This document shows, piece after piece, positions 17,300 through 25,046 of a DNA stretch of 44,114 nucleotides. The notes beneath the pieces were generated by a model. The model had not been told where the DNA came from, made no database searches, and worked only from the letters and a program-made list of their open reading frames with translations. The translations under genes and the position numbers were made by a program. Source of the DNA: Gordonia malaquae NBRC 108250 (GTDB taxonomy: Bacteria; Actinomycetota; Actinomycetes; Mycobacteriales; Mycobacteriaceae); the NCBI RefSeq assembly GCF_000344135.1, contig NZ_BAOP01000022.1, forward strand, positions 1 through 44,114, read 5' to 3'. Position 1 is the first letter of the stretch; the number at the start of each line of letters is the position of its first letter.

Positions 17300-17433
17300 G
17301 GACCTCGGCATGGAGACGACCGCTGCGGAAGACACGTCAGCACCAGACCCCACGCCCTTTGTTGTCGTACCCGCCCTCGTTTCGATTCTCTCGGCATCGC
17401 CGCACCGCCCCCACTGAGGAGCATTCAGAAGTC

Positions 17434-18456
17434 ATGGACGAAACAACAGGTTCTGCTGCGCGGTACGGGTCTCGAAGGCCCGCCGAAGGAGCATTCCGAA
17501 AGGCGCTGAACGTCAGCGATTCGGTTCCCGACAGAATCCGACGAGTGATCGTCTCCCAGACCGGCGGGACCACCCGCCGAGATGAGATCCGAACTCATTT
17601 CATCGCAGCCGCCGGAACCTTCGTTCTCGGTGTGGTTCTGTTCAGCTTTGTCTTGTGGTTCACCACGGTGATTCAAGGCATGGTCGTCGGCGGGCGTGAC
17701 CGCAGCATCATTGGAAACCTGTTCTTCCTCGTACTCGGTCTAGCACTCGCCCTTGCGATGGTTCCAGCCGGGCTCATTGCACTCCGCATGATCTTCATTA
17801 CTCCGTTCATCAAGGCCGCCAAGGGTTTCGTCAGCGAGAAGACGCCACCGACAACGACGTTTGCGTACGTCACGGACGACGCTGGGCCAGCGCCGACCTT
17901 CGACTACGATTCAGCGGTCGCAATGCTCGCCGATGACAGCAACGCACCTGCGAACGAGGAGGAGGCGCAGTGGTGGCGCGGCGCAAAGGGTGAGGTGATC
18001 GTCGGCGAACTGCTCGAGCAACTTCCGGAGGGCTACGAAGTCGCGCACGACATCGAAATCCTTGACGGACGTGGTCGGGTCCGAGCGAACATCGACCACA
18101 TCGTCACCGGCCCGGCCGGCGTCTGGATGGTCGACGCCAAGCACTGGCGCGGGTACACCAAGGTGGAGAACGACGGTATCGCAGGCGCGGAGTACAAGCA
18201 GAACGCCGCACGCATCACCCGCTGGGAGGCGAGCCAGATCGGCTGCGACGTCGACGGCATCATCATCGCCGTGGTCGGCGGCAAGGTCAGGCGATCCGGT
18301 GTCATTCTCGACGGCGAACGAGATGATATCCCGGTCATCGTCACCGAGGCTCAAGTTGTCAACGGCTTTCTGCAGAACCATGCAGCGGGGAGGAACGAGT
18401 CCGGCCCGCCGATGCACGAGGTCGCAACACGTTCGCGCACCCTGCGCTTCGGCTGA
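17434..18456 (+). CDS. Membrane protein with a NERD domain
   Basis: From ATG 17434 the protein has 340 residues. Two hydrophobic segments (about residues 65-90 and 100-130) anchor it; the C-terminal half is a NERD domain starting GAKGEVIVGELLEQLPEGY, with the nuclease-like motif D in NIDHIVTGPAGVWMVDAKHW (the D...DAK spacing of PD-(D/E)XK folds). NERD domains are predicted DNA-processing nucleases found in varied contexts including phage defence. The topology would put the domain in the cytoplasm. The gene follows the lipoprotein gene by 134 bases and precedes an unknown gene by 17 bases. The upstream extension of the frame is rejected for want of a start with a ribosome binding site. Confidence 0.8.
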   Translation: MDETTGSAARYGSRRPAEGAFRKALNVSDSVPDRIRRVIVSQTGGTTRRDEIRTHFIAAAGTFVLGVVLFSFVLWFTTVIQGMVVGGRDRSIIGNLFFLVLGLALALAMVPAGLIALRMIFITPFIKAAKGFVSEKTPPTTTFAYVTDDAGPAPTFDYDSAVAMLADDSNAPANEEEAQWWRGAKGEVIVGELLEQLPEGYEVAHDIEILDGRGRVRANIDHIVTGPAGVWMVDAKHWRGYTKVENDGIAGAEYKQNAARITRWEASQIGCDVDGIIIAVVGGKVRRSGVILDGERDDIPVIVTEAQVVNGFLQNHAAGRNESGPPMHEVATRSRTLRFG

Positions 18457-18473
18457 ATGGAAGGCACCCACTC

Positions 18474-19088
18474 ATGAACTCGATGCAGCGGAGTCTCGAT
18501 GCCGCGATCCGTTCCGCGAAAGCGAACACTCCGGCGCCACATCCCCTATCGGAAGCATCACCGGCCCAACCGTCATCGATCTCGCTCGTCAAACCTGCGC
18601 CAGTCGCTTCCGACTTCGACGAATGGCTGGAGACCGATGAAGGAGCGGCATTCCACGCCTGGAAGTTCACTGCAGGAACGCAGGTACGGTTCGCTGCAGC
18701 AGTCGACGCGCTGTGGACGGCTGCCGTCGACGACATCGTCGACGACTGGGTGACGACCCACGGCCCGCTGTTGGAACAGCTCACAGCCTTGTCGAAAGGA
18801 TCCGGCGCCGAGGTCGATGTCGCCGCAGCCGGATTCGAAGCACTTCGGCAGCACTCCCGAACCGAACTGGGCTTCTACCCGCTCGATCAGGCTGATCGAC
18901 CGCGATGGCAACCTCCTGAGACCCGGGCCTATCTGTCGGGTGTCACGAGGCACATCTCCGCCGTGACAGCAGATCACCGCGGCCATCACACGCTGCCAGA
19001 CCTTGCCCACGTCGACTGCGTTCCGATCGAGTCCATTGTCAGCACTCGACTTCGCACGATCCTTCGCGAACTGTTCCCGGACGACTAG
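18474..19088 (+). CDS. Hypothetical protein, 204 residues
   Basis: The ATG at 18474 has a GGAAGG site at about 18460. The first 45 residues are Pro/Ser/Ala-rich and probably unstructured; the rest is helical, with Trp/Asp-rich segments (DEWLETDEG, DALWTAAVDDIVDDWVTTHG). It is 17 bases after the NERD gene, so the two are probably cotranscribed. The stop is 6 bases from the convergent Rv3647c-like stop. No family recognised. Confidence 0.75.
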   Translation: MNSMQRSLDAAIRSAKANTPAPHPLSEASPAQPSSISLVKPAPVASDFDEWLETDEGAAFHAWKFTAGTQVRFAAAVDALWTAAVDDIVDDWVTTHGPLLEQLTALSKGSGAEVDVAAAGFEALRQHSRTELGFYPLDQADRPRWQPPETRAYLSGVTRHISAVTADHRGHHTLPDLAHVDCVPIESIVSTRLRTILRELFPDD

Positions 19089-19094
19089 GGCAGT

Positions 19095-19670
19095 TCAGCC
19101 CTCCGGCCACACCCCGCCCGGAGCTTCGAGGGGCACCCCGCCGACAGTCTCGGCTAGGCGAGAGAGTCGCTTGTGTCCCGACACCCGCAGGGCGGGGTTG
19201 TTTCCGCGGACGCCGACGAGGGTCGGGGCTATGCCGACGCGCATGAGCGACGTCGCGAGCGGAGCGTGTGTGTCGGGGGCGCTGGGGTCGAGCCCAAGGA
19301 CGTAGTGGACGCCGTCGAAGCGTCCGGCCGCGAGGACCCAGAGGCGTAGTGCGCGTGGGCTGGGCGTCCACCCCTCCGGGACCGCTTTCACCGCGCCAGA
19401 GGACCAGCGGCGGTGCAGTGCAGTGATCCGGGGGTTCGCTTCGGTGCGTGCGATCGGCGATCCCTCCTCGGACGTGAGGGTTTCGGCATCGAGACCGGTG
19501 GCCATGATGTCGGCGGCGATCTCGTCTGCCCGCCACTGCTCACCGACGACGACGGATACCCGCGCGCCGAGCGACGTGTGGACCGACTGTCCTTGTGCCG
19601 CAAGGAGACCCGCAAGATCGTCGATCACAGGATCTTCCGTGTCTGCGGAGAACAACGACATCTGGCTCAC
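19095..19670 (-). CDS. Conserved protein of the topA-cspA region (Rv3647c-like)
   Basis: From GTG 19670 the protein has 191 residues, close to Rv3647c, the M. tuberculosis gene in the same place between topA and cspA. It carries VIDDLAGLLAAQGQ near the N-terminus, a segment with TALHRRWSSGAVKAVPEGWT in the middle and LRLWVLAAGR. No catalytic motif is visible and the family has no known function to my knowledge. The start codon is not certain: GTG 19670 or ATG 19661 follow TATAAG within 9-18 bases with no ribosome binding site, and the longer frame start at 19700 lies upstream of that box. Confidence 0.8.
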   Translation of the reverse strand: MSQMSLFSADTEDPVIDDLAGLLAAQGQSVHTSLGARVSVVVGEQWRADEIAADIMATGLDAETLTSEEGSPIARTEANPRITALHRRWSSGAVKAVPEGWTPSPRALRLWVLAAGRFDGVHYVLGLDPSAPDTHAPLATSLMRVGIAPTLVGVRGNNPALRVSGHKRLSRLAETVGGVPLEAPGGVWPEG

Positions 19671-19679
19671 ACCGTTGAT

Positions 19680-19685
19680 CTTATA
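19680..19685 (-). promoter_or_regulatory. -10 box of the Rv3647c-like gene
   Basis: On the minus strand TATAAG, 9 bases before GTG 19670, indicating a nearly leaderless transcript. Confidence 0.45.
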
Positions 19686-19695
19686 GTGCACAGCG

Positions 19696-19735
19696 CACAA
19701 CTCCCGGCCCCGCCGAAGCGGAACCGGGAGTTGTG
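19696..19735 (-). terminator. Strong hairpin terminator after cspA
   Basis: CACAACTCCCGG (19696-19707) pairs with CCGGGAGTTGTG (19724-19735). On the minus strand the tip reads CCGC-TTCG-GCGG, a 4-bp stem with a stable UUCG tetraloop. No U-run follows, as is usual in these genomes. Confidence 0.75.
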
Positions 19736-19772
19736 TCTAAGTGTCTGGTGTCGCCCCGAGGGGCGGGTCAAA

Positions 19773-19976
19773 TCAGACTGCGCGAACGCCGGTGGCCTGC
19801 GGGCCCTTGGTGCCCTGGCCGACCTCGAACTCCACGCGCTGGTTCTCTTCGAGGGTTTTGAAGCCGTTGCCCTGGATCTCCGAGTAATGAACGAACACGT
19901 CGTCATTGCCCTCGTCAGGCGCGATGAAGCCGAAGCCCTTCTCCGCGTTGAACCACTTCACAGTGCCCTGTGCCAT
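19773..19976 (-). CDS. cspA: Cold-shock protein
   Basis: The 67-residue single cold-shock domain contains both RNA-binding motifs, KGFGFIAP (RNP1) and VFVHYS (RNP2), and the usual [17 protein letters not shown] start. It binds single-stranded RNA and DNA and melts secondary structure. The ATG at 19976 has an AGGA site about 9 bases upstream. The region between it and the helicase gene (19977-20209) can fold into several hairpins and likely contains a long 5' leader, as is common for cold-shock genes. Its place matches Rv3648c. Confidence 0.97.
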   Translation of the reverse strand: MAQGTVKWFNAEKGFGFIAPDEGNDDVFVHYSEIQGNGFKTLEENQRVEFEVGQGTKGPQATGVRAV

Positions 19977-20209
19977 TTACTGCATTCCTAACTTTTGCTT
20001 CCCGTCACGGAACGTCCCGACGGGGGCCTGTTCCGACCGCCATACCTCAACTAGCCCCGCCTATTGGCGATGGAACCGACTGCAAGTACCACGCTCGCAA
20101 CTACCTTCGCCATCGAAGCGAAGTGTGCGACCAGGACTAGCTAATCACGTTTCGGGGCGGCGCGATACTTTTAGCGCACGACGATCGAGAAGAACCTGGA
20201 GCGAGGGCG

Positions 20210-22546
20210 ATGCAACACGCGACGTACGGCAGCGAACTGCTCGGTCGCACCCTCGCCGGAACACCGTCCGACGAGACGTCACCCCTCACTCACATGGCCG
20301 TGATCCCCACGCGGACAGCACAATTCGACGAGTGGCCGGAGTGGGTCCATCCGCAGGTCCGGGAGGCGTTCGTCGAGCGCGGCGTCCGGACGCCGTGGCG
20401 TCACCAGATCGCCGCGGCGAATCATGCGCGCGAGGGACGCCACGTGTGCGTCTGCACCGGCACCGCGTCGGGCAAGTCACTCGCCTACCAGTTGCCGATC
20501 CTCACCACGTTCGCCGAGGATCCCAACGCGACCGCGCTCTACCTCTCCCCCACGAAGGCGTTGGGCAGCGATCAGCTGCGGGCGACGGCCCAATTGATCA
20601 CCGGGCGGTCGGCCTTCGCGCACCTGCAGCCGTGCGCGTACGACGGCGACACCGACTCCGAGCTGCGCCAGTGGGCGCGACAGCATTCACGGTGGATCTT
20701 CACCAACCCCGACATGCTCCACGTCGGCATCTGCTCCTCGCACCCCAAGTGGCGGCAGTTCTTCAGCAAGCTCAAGTACATCGTCGTCGACGAGTGCCAC
20801 CACTATCGTGGCGTGTTCGGGTCGCACACTGCGCTGGTCCTGCAACGCACGCTTCGCATCGCCCGTCGCTACGGCGCGGATCCCGTGGTCATCGGGGCGT
20901 CGGCGACGGTGTCGAATCCCGCACAGGCGTTGTCGCGGCTCATCGGCGAGGACGTCGTGGCCGTCACGGACGACACGTCGCCGCACGGTGAGCGGACCGT
21001 CGCCATGTGGGAGCCGGGATTCCTCGAGGGCTCCGGCGGAGAGGATCCGACGACCGGAGAGAACGGGGCACCCGTCCGTCGCGCCGCGGGCGCTGAGGCG
21101 GCACGACTGCTCGCAGACTTCGTCATCGAAGGCGCCCGGACCCTGTGTTTCGTACGGTCCCGCCGTGGGGTCGAAGTGACGGCGGTCAAGGCCAAGCAGT
21201 TGCTCGCGGAGTCAGCGCCCGAACTCGTCGATCGCGTAGCCGCGTATCGCGCCGGCTACCTCGCCGACGATCGCCGCAAGCTGGAACGTGCGCTGTCCGA
21301 CGGTGAACTGCTCGGCGTCGCCACCACCAACGCTTTGGAACTCGGCGTCGACATCAGCGGCCTCGACGCCGTCGTCGTCGCCGGTTACCCCGGAACTGTC
21401 GCATCGTTCTGGCAGCAGGCCGGGCGCGCCGGACGACGCGGCGAAGGATCGCTCGTGGTGATGATCGCGCGCGACGATCCGCTCGACACCTACCTCGTCC
21501 ACCATCCCGAAGCTCTGCTGGAGCGGCCCGTCGAGGCGACGGTCACCGACCCGACCAACCCGTACGTCCTCGGCCCACACCTGCTGTGCGCCGCAACCGA
21601 GTTCCCGATCACGCCTGACGAGGCCGAGGCGTGGCATGCCGTCGGCGTGATCGACGAACTCGTCGTCGACGGGCAGCTCAAGCGACGGAAAGCCGGGTGG
21701 TACCCCGCGCCCGGCCTGGATCCCCACGGCGACATCGACATCCGCGGCGGGATCGGCGGGCAAGTGCTGATCGTCGACGCGACAACCTCCCGCCTCCTCG
21801 GGACCGTCGACTCCTCGCGTGCGAAGACGTCCGTCTTCCCCGGTGCCGTCTATCTGCATCAGGGCGAGAGCTTCGTGGTCGACGAACTCGATCTCGACGA
21901 CGGCCTCGCTCTAGCTCACCCGGAGGAGCCGGACTGGACCACGTCCCCGCGCGAGGTGAGCGACGTGGTGATCGACCGGGTCGTCGAGCAGCGCTCGTTC
22001 GGACCGTTGACCGTCGCCTTCGTCGAGGTGACCGTGACGAGCCAGGTGGTCGGCTTCCTTCGGAAGGCACTGTCGGGCGAGATCCTCGACCAGGTCGCGC
22101 TCGATCTACCGGAGGAGAGCCTTCCGACGAGGGCCGTCATGTACACCCTCGAGCCGGACACCATGGTCGACGCCGGGATCACACCCGACAAGTTCCCCGG
22201 CGCTCTTCACGCCGCCGAACACGCGGCCATCGGAATGCTGGGGCTGGTCGCGACGTGCGACCGCTGGGACATCGGCGGACTGTCGACCGACGTGCATCCG
22301 CAGACCGCGCTGCCCACGGTGTTCGTCTACGACGGCTTCCCCGGAGGCGCAGGATTCGCCGAGCGCGGCTATCACGCGTTCGCGGATTGGATCTCCGCGA
22401 CCGATGTCGCCGTCTCATCCTGCGCGTGCGACTTCGGCTGCCCGTCGTGTGTGCAATCGCCGAAGTGCGGCAACGGAAACGAACCGCTCGACAAAGAACA
22501 CGCCATCAAGCTCCTCCGCCTTCTCGGGCGGTTGTACGGGAGTTGA
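20210..22546 (+). CDS. DEAD/DEAH-box helicase with C-terminal Zn-binding DUF1998 (MrfA-like)
   Basis: The 778-residue protein is the orthologue by position of Rv3649. It has motif I CTGTASGKS (83-90), motif II DECH (194-197), motif VI QQAGRAGRRG, and a C-terminal four-cysteine module (C738, C740, C744, C747 with C753 nearby). This combination is the MrfA/SftH family, 3'-5' DNA helicases linked to repair of mitomycin-type damage in Bacillus. ATG 20210 has the site GGAGCGAGGG just upstream and a TACTTT -10 box at 20166. It ends 3 bases before the convergent VapC-type gene. Confidence 0.95.
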   Translation: MQHATYGSELLGRTLAGTPSDETSPLTHMAVIPTRTAQFDEWPEWVHPQVREAFVERGVRTPWRHQIAAANHAREGRHVCVCTGTASGKSLAYQLPILTTFAEDPNATALYLSPTKALGSDQLRATAQLITGRSAFAHLQPCAYDGDTDSELRQWARQHSRWIFTNPDMLHVGICSSHPKWRQFFSKLKYIVVDECHHYRGVFGSHTALVLQRTLRIARRYGADPVVIGASATVSNPAQALSRLIGEDVVAVTDDTSPHGERTVAMWEPGFLEGSGGEDPTTGENGAPVRRAAGAEAARLLADFVIEGARTLCFVRSRRGVEVTAVKAKQLLAESAPELVDRVAAYRAGYLADDRRKLERALSDGELLGVATTNALELGVDISGLDAVVVAGYPGTVASFWQQAGRAGRRGEGSLVVMIARDDPLDTYLVHHPEALLERPVEATVTDPTNPYVLGPHLLCAATEFPITPDEAEAWHAVGVIDELVVDGQLKRRKAGWYPAPGLDPHGDIDIRGGIGGQVLIVDATTSRLLGTVDSSRAKTSVFPGAVYLHQGESFVVDELDLDDGLALAHPEEPDWTTSPREVSDVVIDRVVEQRSFGPLTVAFVEVTVTSQVVGFLRKALSGEILDQVALDLPEESLPTRAVMYTLEPDTMVDAGITPDKFPGALHAAEHAAIGMLGLVATCDRWDIGGLSTDVHPQTALPTVFVYDGFPGGAGFAERGYHAFADWISATDVAVSSCACDFGCPSCVQSPKCGNGNEPLDKEHAIKLLRLLGRLYGS

Positions 22547-22549
22547 CGG

Positions 22550-22948
22550 TCAACCGCGCGTATCCAACGTTCGGGTGTGAACGGCGTCGATCATCACCTT
22601 GTCGCTCGTCGCGATCGTCAGACCACGCCGGGCGGCCTGGGCGACGATCATCCGGTCGAACGGATCTCGATGATCCCAGTCCAGCGTGCCCGCGAGGATG
22701 GCATCGCTCGCGTCGACCGGCAGATCAACAGCGGACATCGCCGCGAGCGTCTCCGGCCATGTCGCAAGCAGGGGGCCGGCATCCAGTTTTCCCAACCTGG
22801 CCTTCGTCGCCACTTCCCAGGCAGACGCAGACGACACGTAGACCTCCGTCGCCGGATCACTGATCACGGCCAGCGCCGCGCTGTTCAGCCTGCTCGGCTC
22901 GGTCAATAACCACAGCAGCGCGTTCGTGTCGAGCAGGATCGATGTCAC
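22550..22948 (-). CDS. PIN-domain ribonuclease toxin (VapC-type)
   Basis: From GTG 22948 the protein has 132 residues. PIN-domain acidic residues are visible: the first Asp in LLDTNALLWLL, Glu in SAWEVATKARLGKL, Asp in HRDPFDRMIVAQA and a late Asp in TSDKVM. VapC toxins cut specific RNAs. The GTG start overlaps the antitoxin stop by 4 bases (GTGA), the standard toxin-antitoxin coupling; the longer frame start at 22963 would overlap more and is not used. Confidence 0.93.
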   Translation of the reverse strand: MTSILLDTNALLWLLTEPSRLNSAALAVISDPATEVYVSSASAWEVATKARLGKLDAGPLLATWPETLAAMSAVDLPVDASDAILAGTLDWDHRDPFDRMIVAQAARRGLTIATSDKVMIDAVHTRTLDTRG

Positions 22949-23178
22949 GCGTCGCCCTCCCACGCACCGAGTTCACTGTCGGGCAGCGGAGCATCGAAAT
23001 CGTCGGGCACGACCATCCCCGGGAACTGCCCGAACTGCCGCGTTGCAGGAGTGACAGGCGACAAGACAGCGACCGGCCTGCCGTGGTTCGTGATCGTCAC
23101 AGGAACACCCGTCCGCTCGACTTCGGCGAGCACAGCGTTCAGTCGCGCCTTCGCATCGGTGCTGCTCATCACGTTCAT
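22945..23178 (-). CDS. Phd/YefM-type antitoxin
   Basis: The protein (77 residues) begins MNVMSSTDAKARLNAVLAEV, continues with TGVPVTITNHGRPVAVLSPV, the conserved fold of Phd/YefM antitoxins, and ends in an acidic tail that would wrap the toxin. ATG 23178 lies 6 bases after TACGAT, so the mRNA is probably leaderless; ATG 23169 with GGAG about 9 bases upstream is an alternative start. It forms an operon with the PIN toxin. Confidence 0.9.
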   Translation of the reverse strand: MNVMSSTDAKARLNAVLAEVERTGVPVTITNHGRPVAVLSPVTPATRQFGQFPGMVVPDDFDAPLPDSELGAWEGDA

Positions 23179-23184
23179 TCTCCA

Positions 23185-23212
23185 ATCGTACCCATGAACT
23201 GACTATTGCCAA
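23185..23212 (-). promoter_or_regulatory. Promoter of the toxin-antitoxin operon
   Basis: On the minus strand TTGGCA (+ strand 23207-23212), 16-base spacer, TACGAT (+ strand 23185-23190), then 6 bases to the ATG at 23178. Confidence 0.6.
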
Positions 23213-23218
23213 TAGTCA
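23200..23218. promoter_or_regulatory. 19-bp palindrome, probable antitoxin operator
   Basis: TGACTATTG (23200-23208), one central base, CAATAGTCA (23210-23218): perfect inverted repeat. It covers the -35 box of the toxin-antitoxin operon. Antitoxins of this family repress their own operon through such sites. Confidence 0.65.
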
Positions 23219-23233
23219 ATTTTCGCCCAGGCG

Positions 23234-23590
23234 TCACTCCTCCACCGGCCCCGCACGGGCCGCAGCGACCGCGTCCCGAACCCCGAGCCCGCCGAGCCGA
23301 ACCGAGACCGCAACTCGAAGGACGACGTCCTGTCCGTCCACCGTGCACGACGTGATCCGCGGGCGGCCGTCCGCTGAGGCGAGCAGCTCTTTCGCGGCGG
23401 CACACCCGTCGTCGCCGAGAACGTGCGCAGACGCGGCGGCGAGCGCTCCGAGATCGGCCGCACTCTGTGCCCGGTGACGGGCGACCACCGCCACTCCGAC
23501 GTACAGCACCCCGACAAGCACACTGGCGAGAGCCGCGATCACCGCAGCACCGGTGATGGTGGAGAAGCCCTCGTCATTCCGCCGACGCAT
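23234..23590 (-). CDS. TadE/Flp-associated pilus assembly protein (Rv3654c-like)
   Basis: From ATG 23590 the protein has 118 residues: a short charged start (MRRRNDEGFSTITG), a pilin-like membrane helix, and an extracellular part with a conserved ARHRAQSAADLGALAAASA segment and two cysteines. This is the pattern of the 'helicase/secretion neighbourhood TadE-like' proteins downstream of flp in mycobacteria. It overlaps the upstream TadE-like gene by 17 bases. The alternative start at 23611 adds 7 residues. These genes are now separated from the rest of the tad operon by the insertion at 24,078. Confidence 0.82.
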   Translation of the reverse strand: MRRRNDEGFSTITGAAVIAALASVLVGVLYVGVAVVARHRAQSAADLGALAAASAHVLGDDGCAAAKELLASADGRPRITSCTVDGQDVVLRVAVSVRLGGLGVRDAVAAARAGPVEE

Positions 23591-23936
23591 CGGCAGCACC
23601 CGCAGGCTCAACGGCTGCGACAGCCCGCGCCGACACCGTCAGCATCGGGACCAGTGGAACATCAGCCGACACCGTGACGGTGACCGTCTCCCCCGACGTC
23701 ACCACCGCGACGGACGCACCTCGGGGAGCGACTCGGCGCCCGACCGATTCAGCCGCCGCATCGCCTGCCGCGGTGAGCCTGGCGACTTCACGCGCGGCGT
23801 CCGTGCACCGGATCTGCGTCGCCACCCCCGCGACCGCACCGATCCCCACAAGCAGGAACGCGGCTATCGCCGCCAACGCGAAGGCCGCCTCGACAGTCAC
23901 CATTCCGCGCTCGTCGACGAACAGACGACTCAGCAC
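23574..23936 (-). CDS. TadE-like pilus protein (Rv3655c-like)
   Basis: The 120-residue protein starts at GTG 23936, has VDERGMVTVEAAFALAAIAAF, the TadE-type E residue and pilin-like helix, then a beta-rich extracellular part with one Cys. TadE-like minor pilins help assemble Flp pili. It starts 1 base after the stop of the DUF4244/Flp fragment, so the original operon was flp - tadE - Rv3654c-like. Confidence 0.87.
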   Translation of the reverse strand: MLSRLFVDERGMVTVEAAFALAAIAAFLLVGIGAVAGVATQIRCTDAAREVARLTAAGDAAAESVGRRVAPRGASVAVVTSGETVTVTVSADVPLVPMLTVSARAVAAVEPAGAADASAE

Positions 23937-23937
23937 G

Positions 23938-24078
23938 TCAACCGACCGATGTGCTGAGCGCTTTCGAGATGATCCCGGTCAGCGCGGTGACGACGTTGTC
24001 GCCGGTCACAACCGTGTACAGGATCGCCCCGAACGCCGCAGCCGCAATCGTGCCGATGGCGTATTCGAATGTGGCGCT
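23938..24078 (-). pseudogene. 3' remnant of a DUF4244/Flp pilin gene, cut by an insertion
   Basis: On the minus strand 45 codons from about 24075 to the stop at 23938 read ATFEYAIGTIAAAAFGAILY and on to TVVTGDNVVTALTG. This is the hydrophobic core of the DUF4244/Flp family, whose genes normally precede tadE in mycobacteria and relatives. In frame directly upstream is AGC and then TAA (24081-24079): the N-terminal leader of the pilin is missing, and no start codon exists. The homology breaks at about 24075-24078, which marks the left end of the island. Confidence 0.85.
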
Positions 24079-24232
24079 TTACACCAATCGTGACCTGCGG
24101 TTTTTCTAAACGGTCCGATCAGTCCGTTCCGTAGCGGCGACCAGCATGGGTCTTCGCAGCACGTTCAACACTCTAGTAGGCACCGGCGGCAGAGCCACCG
24201 CCAAGACCTCTTTGAATCAACAGGAGGTCCAG
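24076..24232. other. Left boundary of the genomic island
   Basis: The first bases to the right of the cut pilin gene. No tRNA and no inverted terminal repeat is visible here; the phrase TCCGATCAGTCCG and neighbours hold no clear attachment site. The first island gene begins at 24233. Confidence 0.55.
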
Positions 24233-24490
24233 TTGTCAGAAATCATTGCACTCAAGATCCGCACCGAGAACAGCTACGCCACAGGCGCAGTCTTCACCCA
24301 CGTCCTCGCCGTCGAGGTACCGCCACCGCCGAGCGACGACCTCGACGACTGGGCCCAGGACCAGCTCCTGTCGTTCACGGGCGAGGGCCCGCAGTACGCC
24401 GATGTGCCCGCGATATACGAGGTCGAGATCCTCAGTGCGCCAGCCGAGTTCGCCCACCTGGTCAGCCTGACCGCGAGCGCCGAGGGCTGA
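24233..24490 (+). CDS. Island hypothetical protein, 85 residues, TTG start
   Basis: The frame opens at 24146, but a strong AGGAGG (24222-24227) 5 bases before TTG 24233 sets the start. The protein then begins MSEIIALKIRTENSYATGAVF and contains an acidic PPPSDDLDDWAQDQLL segment. It is alpha/beta-like with no membrane segment. It is followed at 5 bases by the next gene of a compact operon leading to ArdA. No family recognised; such short proteins are typical of the leading region of plasmids and integrative conjugative elements. Confidence 0.72.
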   Translation: MSEIIALKIRTENSYATGAVFTHVLAVEVPPPPSDDLDDWAQDQLLSFTGEGPQYADVPAIYEVEILSAPAEFAHLVSLTASAEG

Positions 24491-24495
24491 CAGAC

Positions 24496-24870
24496 GTGAC
24501 GGACACCATCACCGATCCGTGGGTACAGCGCCAGGTGGCCGCTGGCCTCGTCCCCGAGCGGGCCAGGACTCTGGACCGCGCCGACGTCGCCCGCCGGTAC
24601 AACCGGGTCCACAATCTGGCCCCGGACCACGACGACTACCTGTACAGCCCCGGCCAGGCGCAGCAGACCGCTCGTGACGCCTTGGCGTTCATGGGCATCG
24701 ACCTGACCGACGGCACCAGGATTGTCCTCACCGACGGAGTAGCCGGACGCCGCGGCCGCGCCTACGTGGCCAACGTCGGCCAGATAGAGGCCGGGGTCGA
24801 AGAACACCGTCTGGTCACGGGCGAGACCATCAGCGCCGACGCACTGATCCAGGCATTGCCGTGGGAATGA
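24496..24870 (+). CDS. Island hypothetical protein, 124 residues
   Basis: GTG start 5 bases after the previous stop; ends with a 4-base overlap onto the next gene. The sequence is soluble and acidic, with VARRYNRVHNLAPDHDDYLY in the middle. Nothing indicates function. The tight spacing places it in an operon of at least four genes ending in ardA. Confidence 0.72.
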   Translation: MTDTITDPWVQRQVAAGLVPERARTLDRADVARRYNRVHNLAPDHDDYLYSPGQAQQTARDALAFMGIDLTDGTRIVLTDGVAGRRGRAYVANVGQIEAGVEEHRLVTGETISADALIQALPWE

Positions 24871-25046
24871 CCGTGACGTCTGCCCTCGCGGCCCTGCGTG
24901 ACGCGGTCGCCGCCCGCGACCGCTTCACCGCCGCCAACCAGGACCCGTCCGACTGGTCCCACTACGACGAATCCGTCACCGACCTGACCGAGCAGATCGC
25001 CGCTGCCGCAACCACTTTCCTCGATGAGATAGGAGCGCACCCATGA
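24867..25046 (+). CDS. Island small helical protein, 59 residues
   Basis: ATG 24867 overlaps the preceding stop (ATGA) and its own stop overlaps the ardA start (ATGA). It is a single helical domain with ALAALRDAVAARDRF and TDLTEQIAAAATTFLDEI, consistent with a small coiled-coil protein. Function unknown. Confidence 0.72.
   Translation: MTVTSALAALRDAVAARDRFTAANQDPSDWSHYDESVTDLTEQIAAAATTFLDEIGAHP

Noticed and set aside
20039..20209. Structured cspA leader as a thermosensor
   Set aside because: Hairpins can be drawn, but none matches a known cold-shock leader and the transcript start is not defined by sequence alone.
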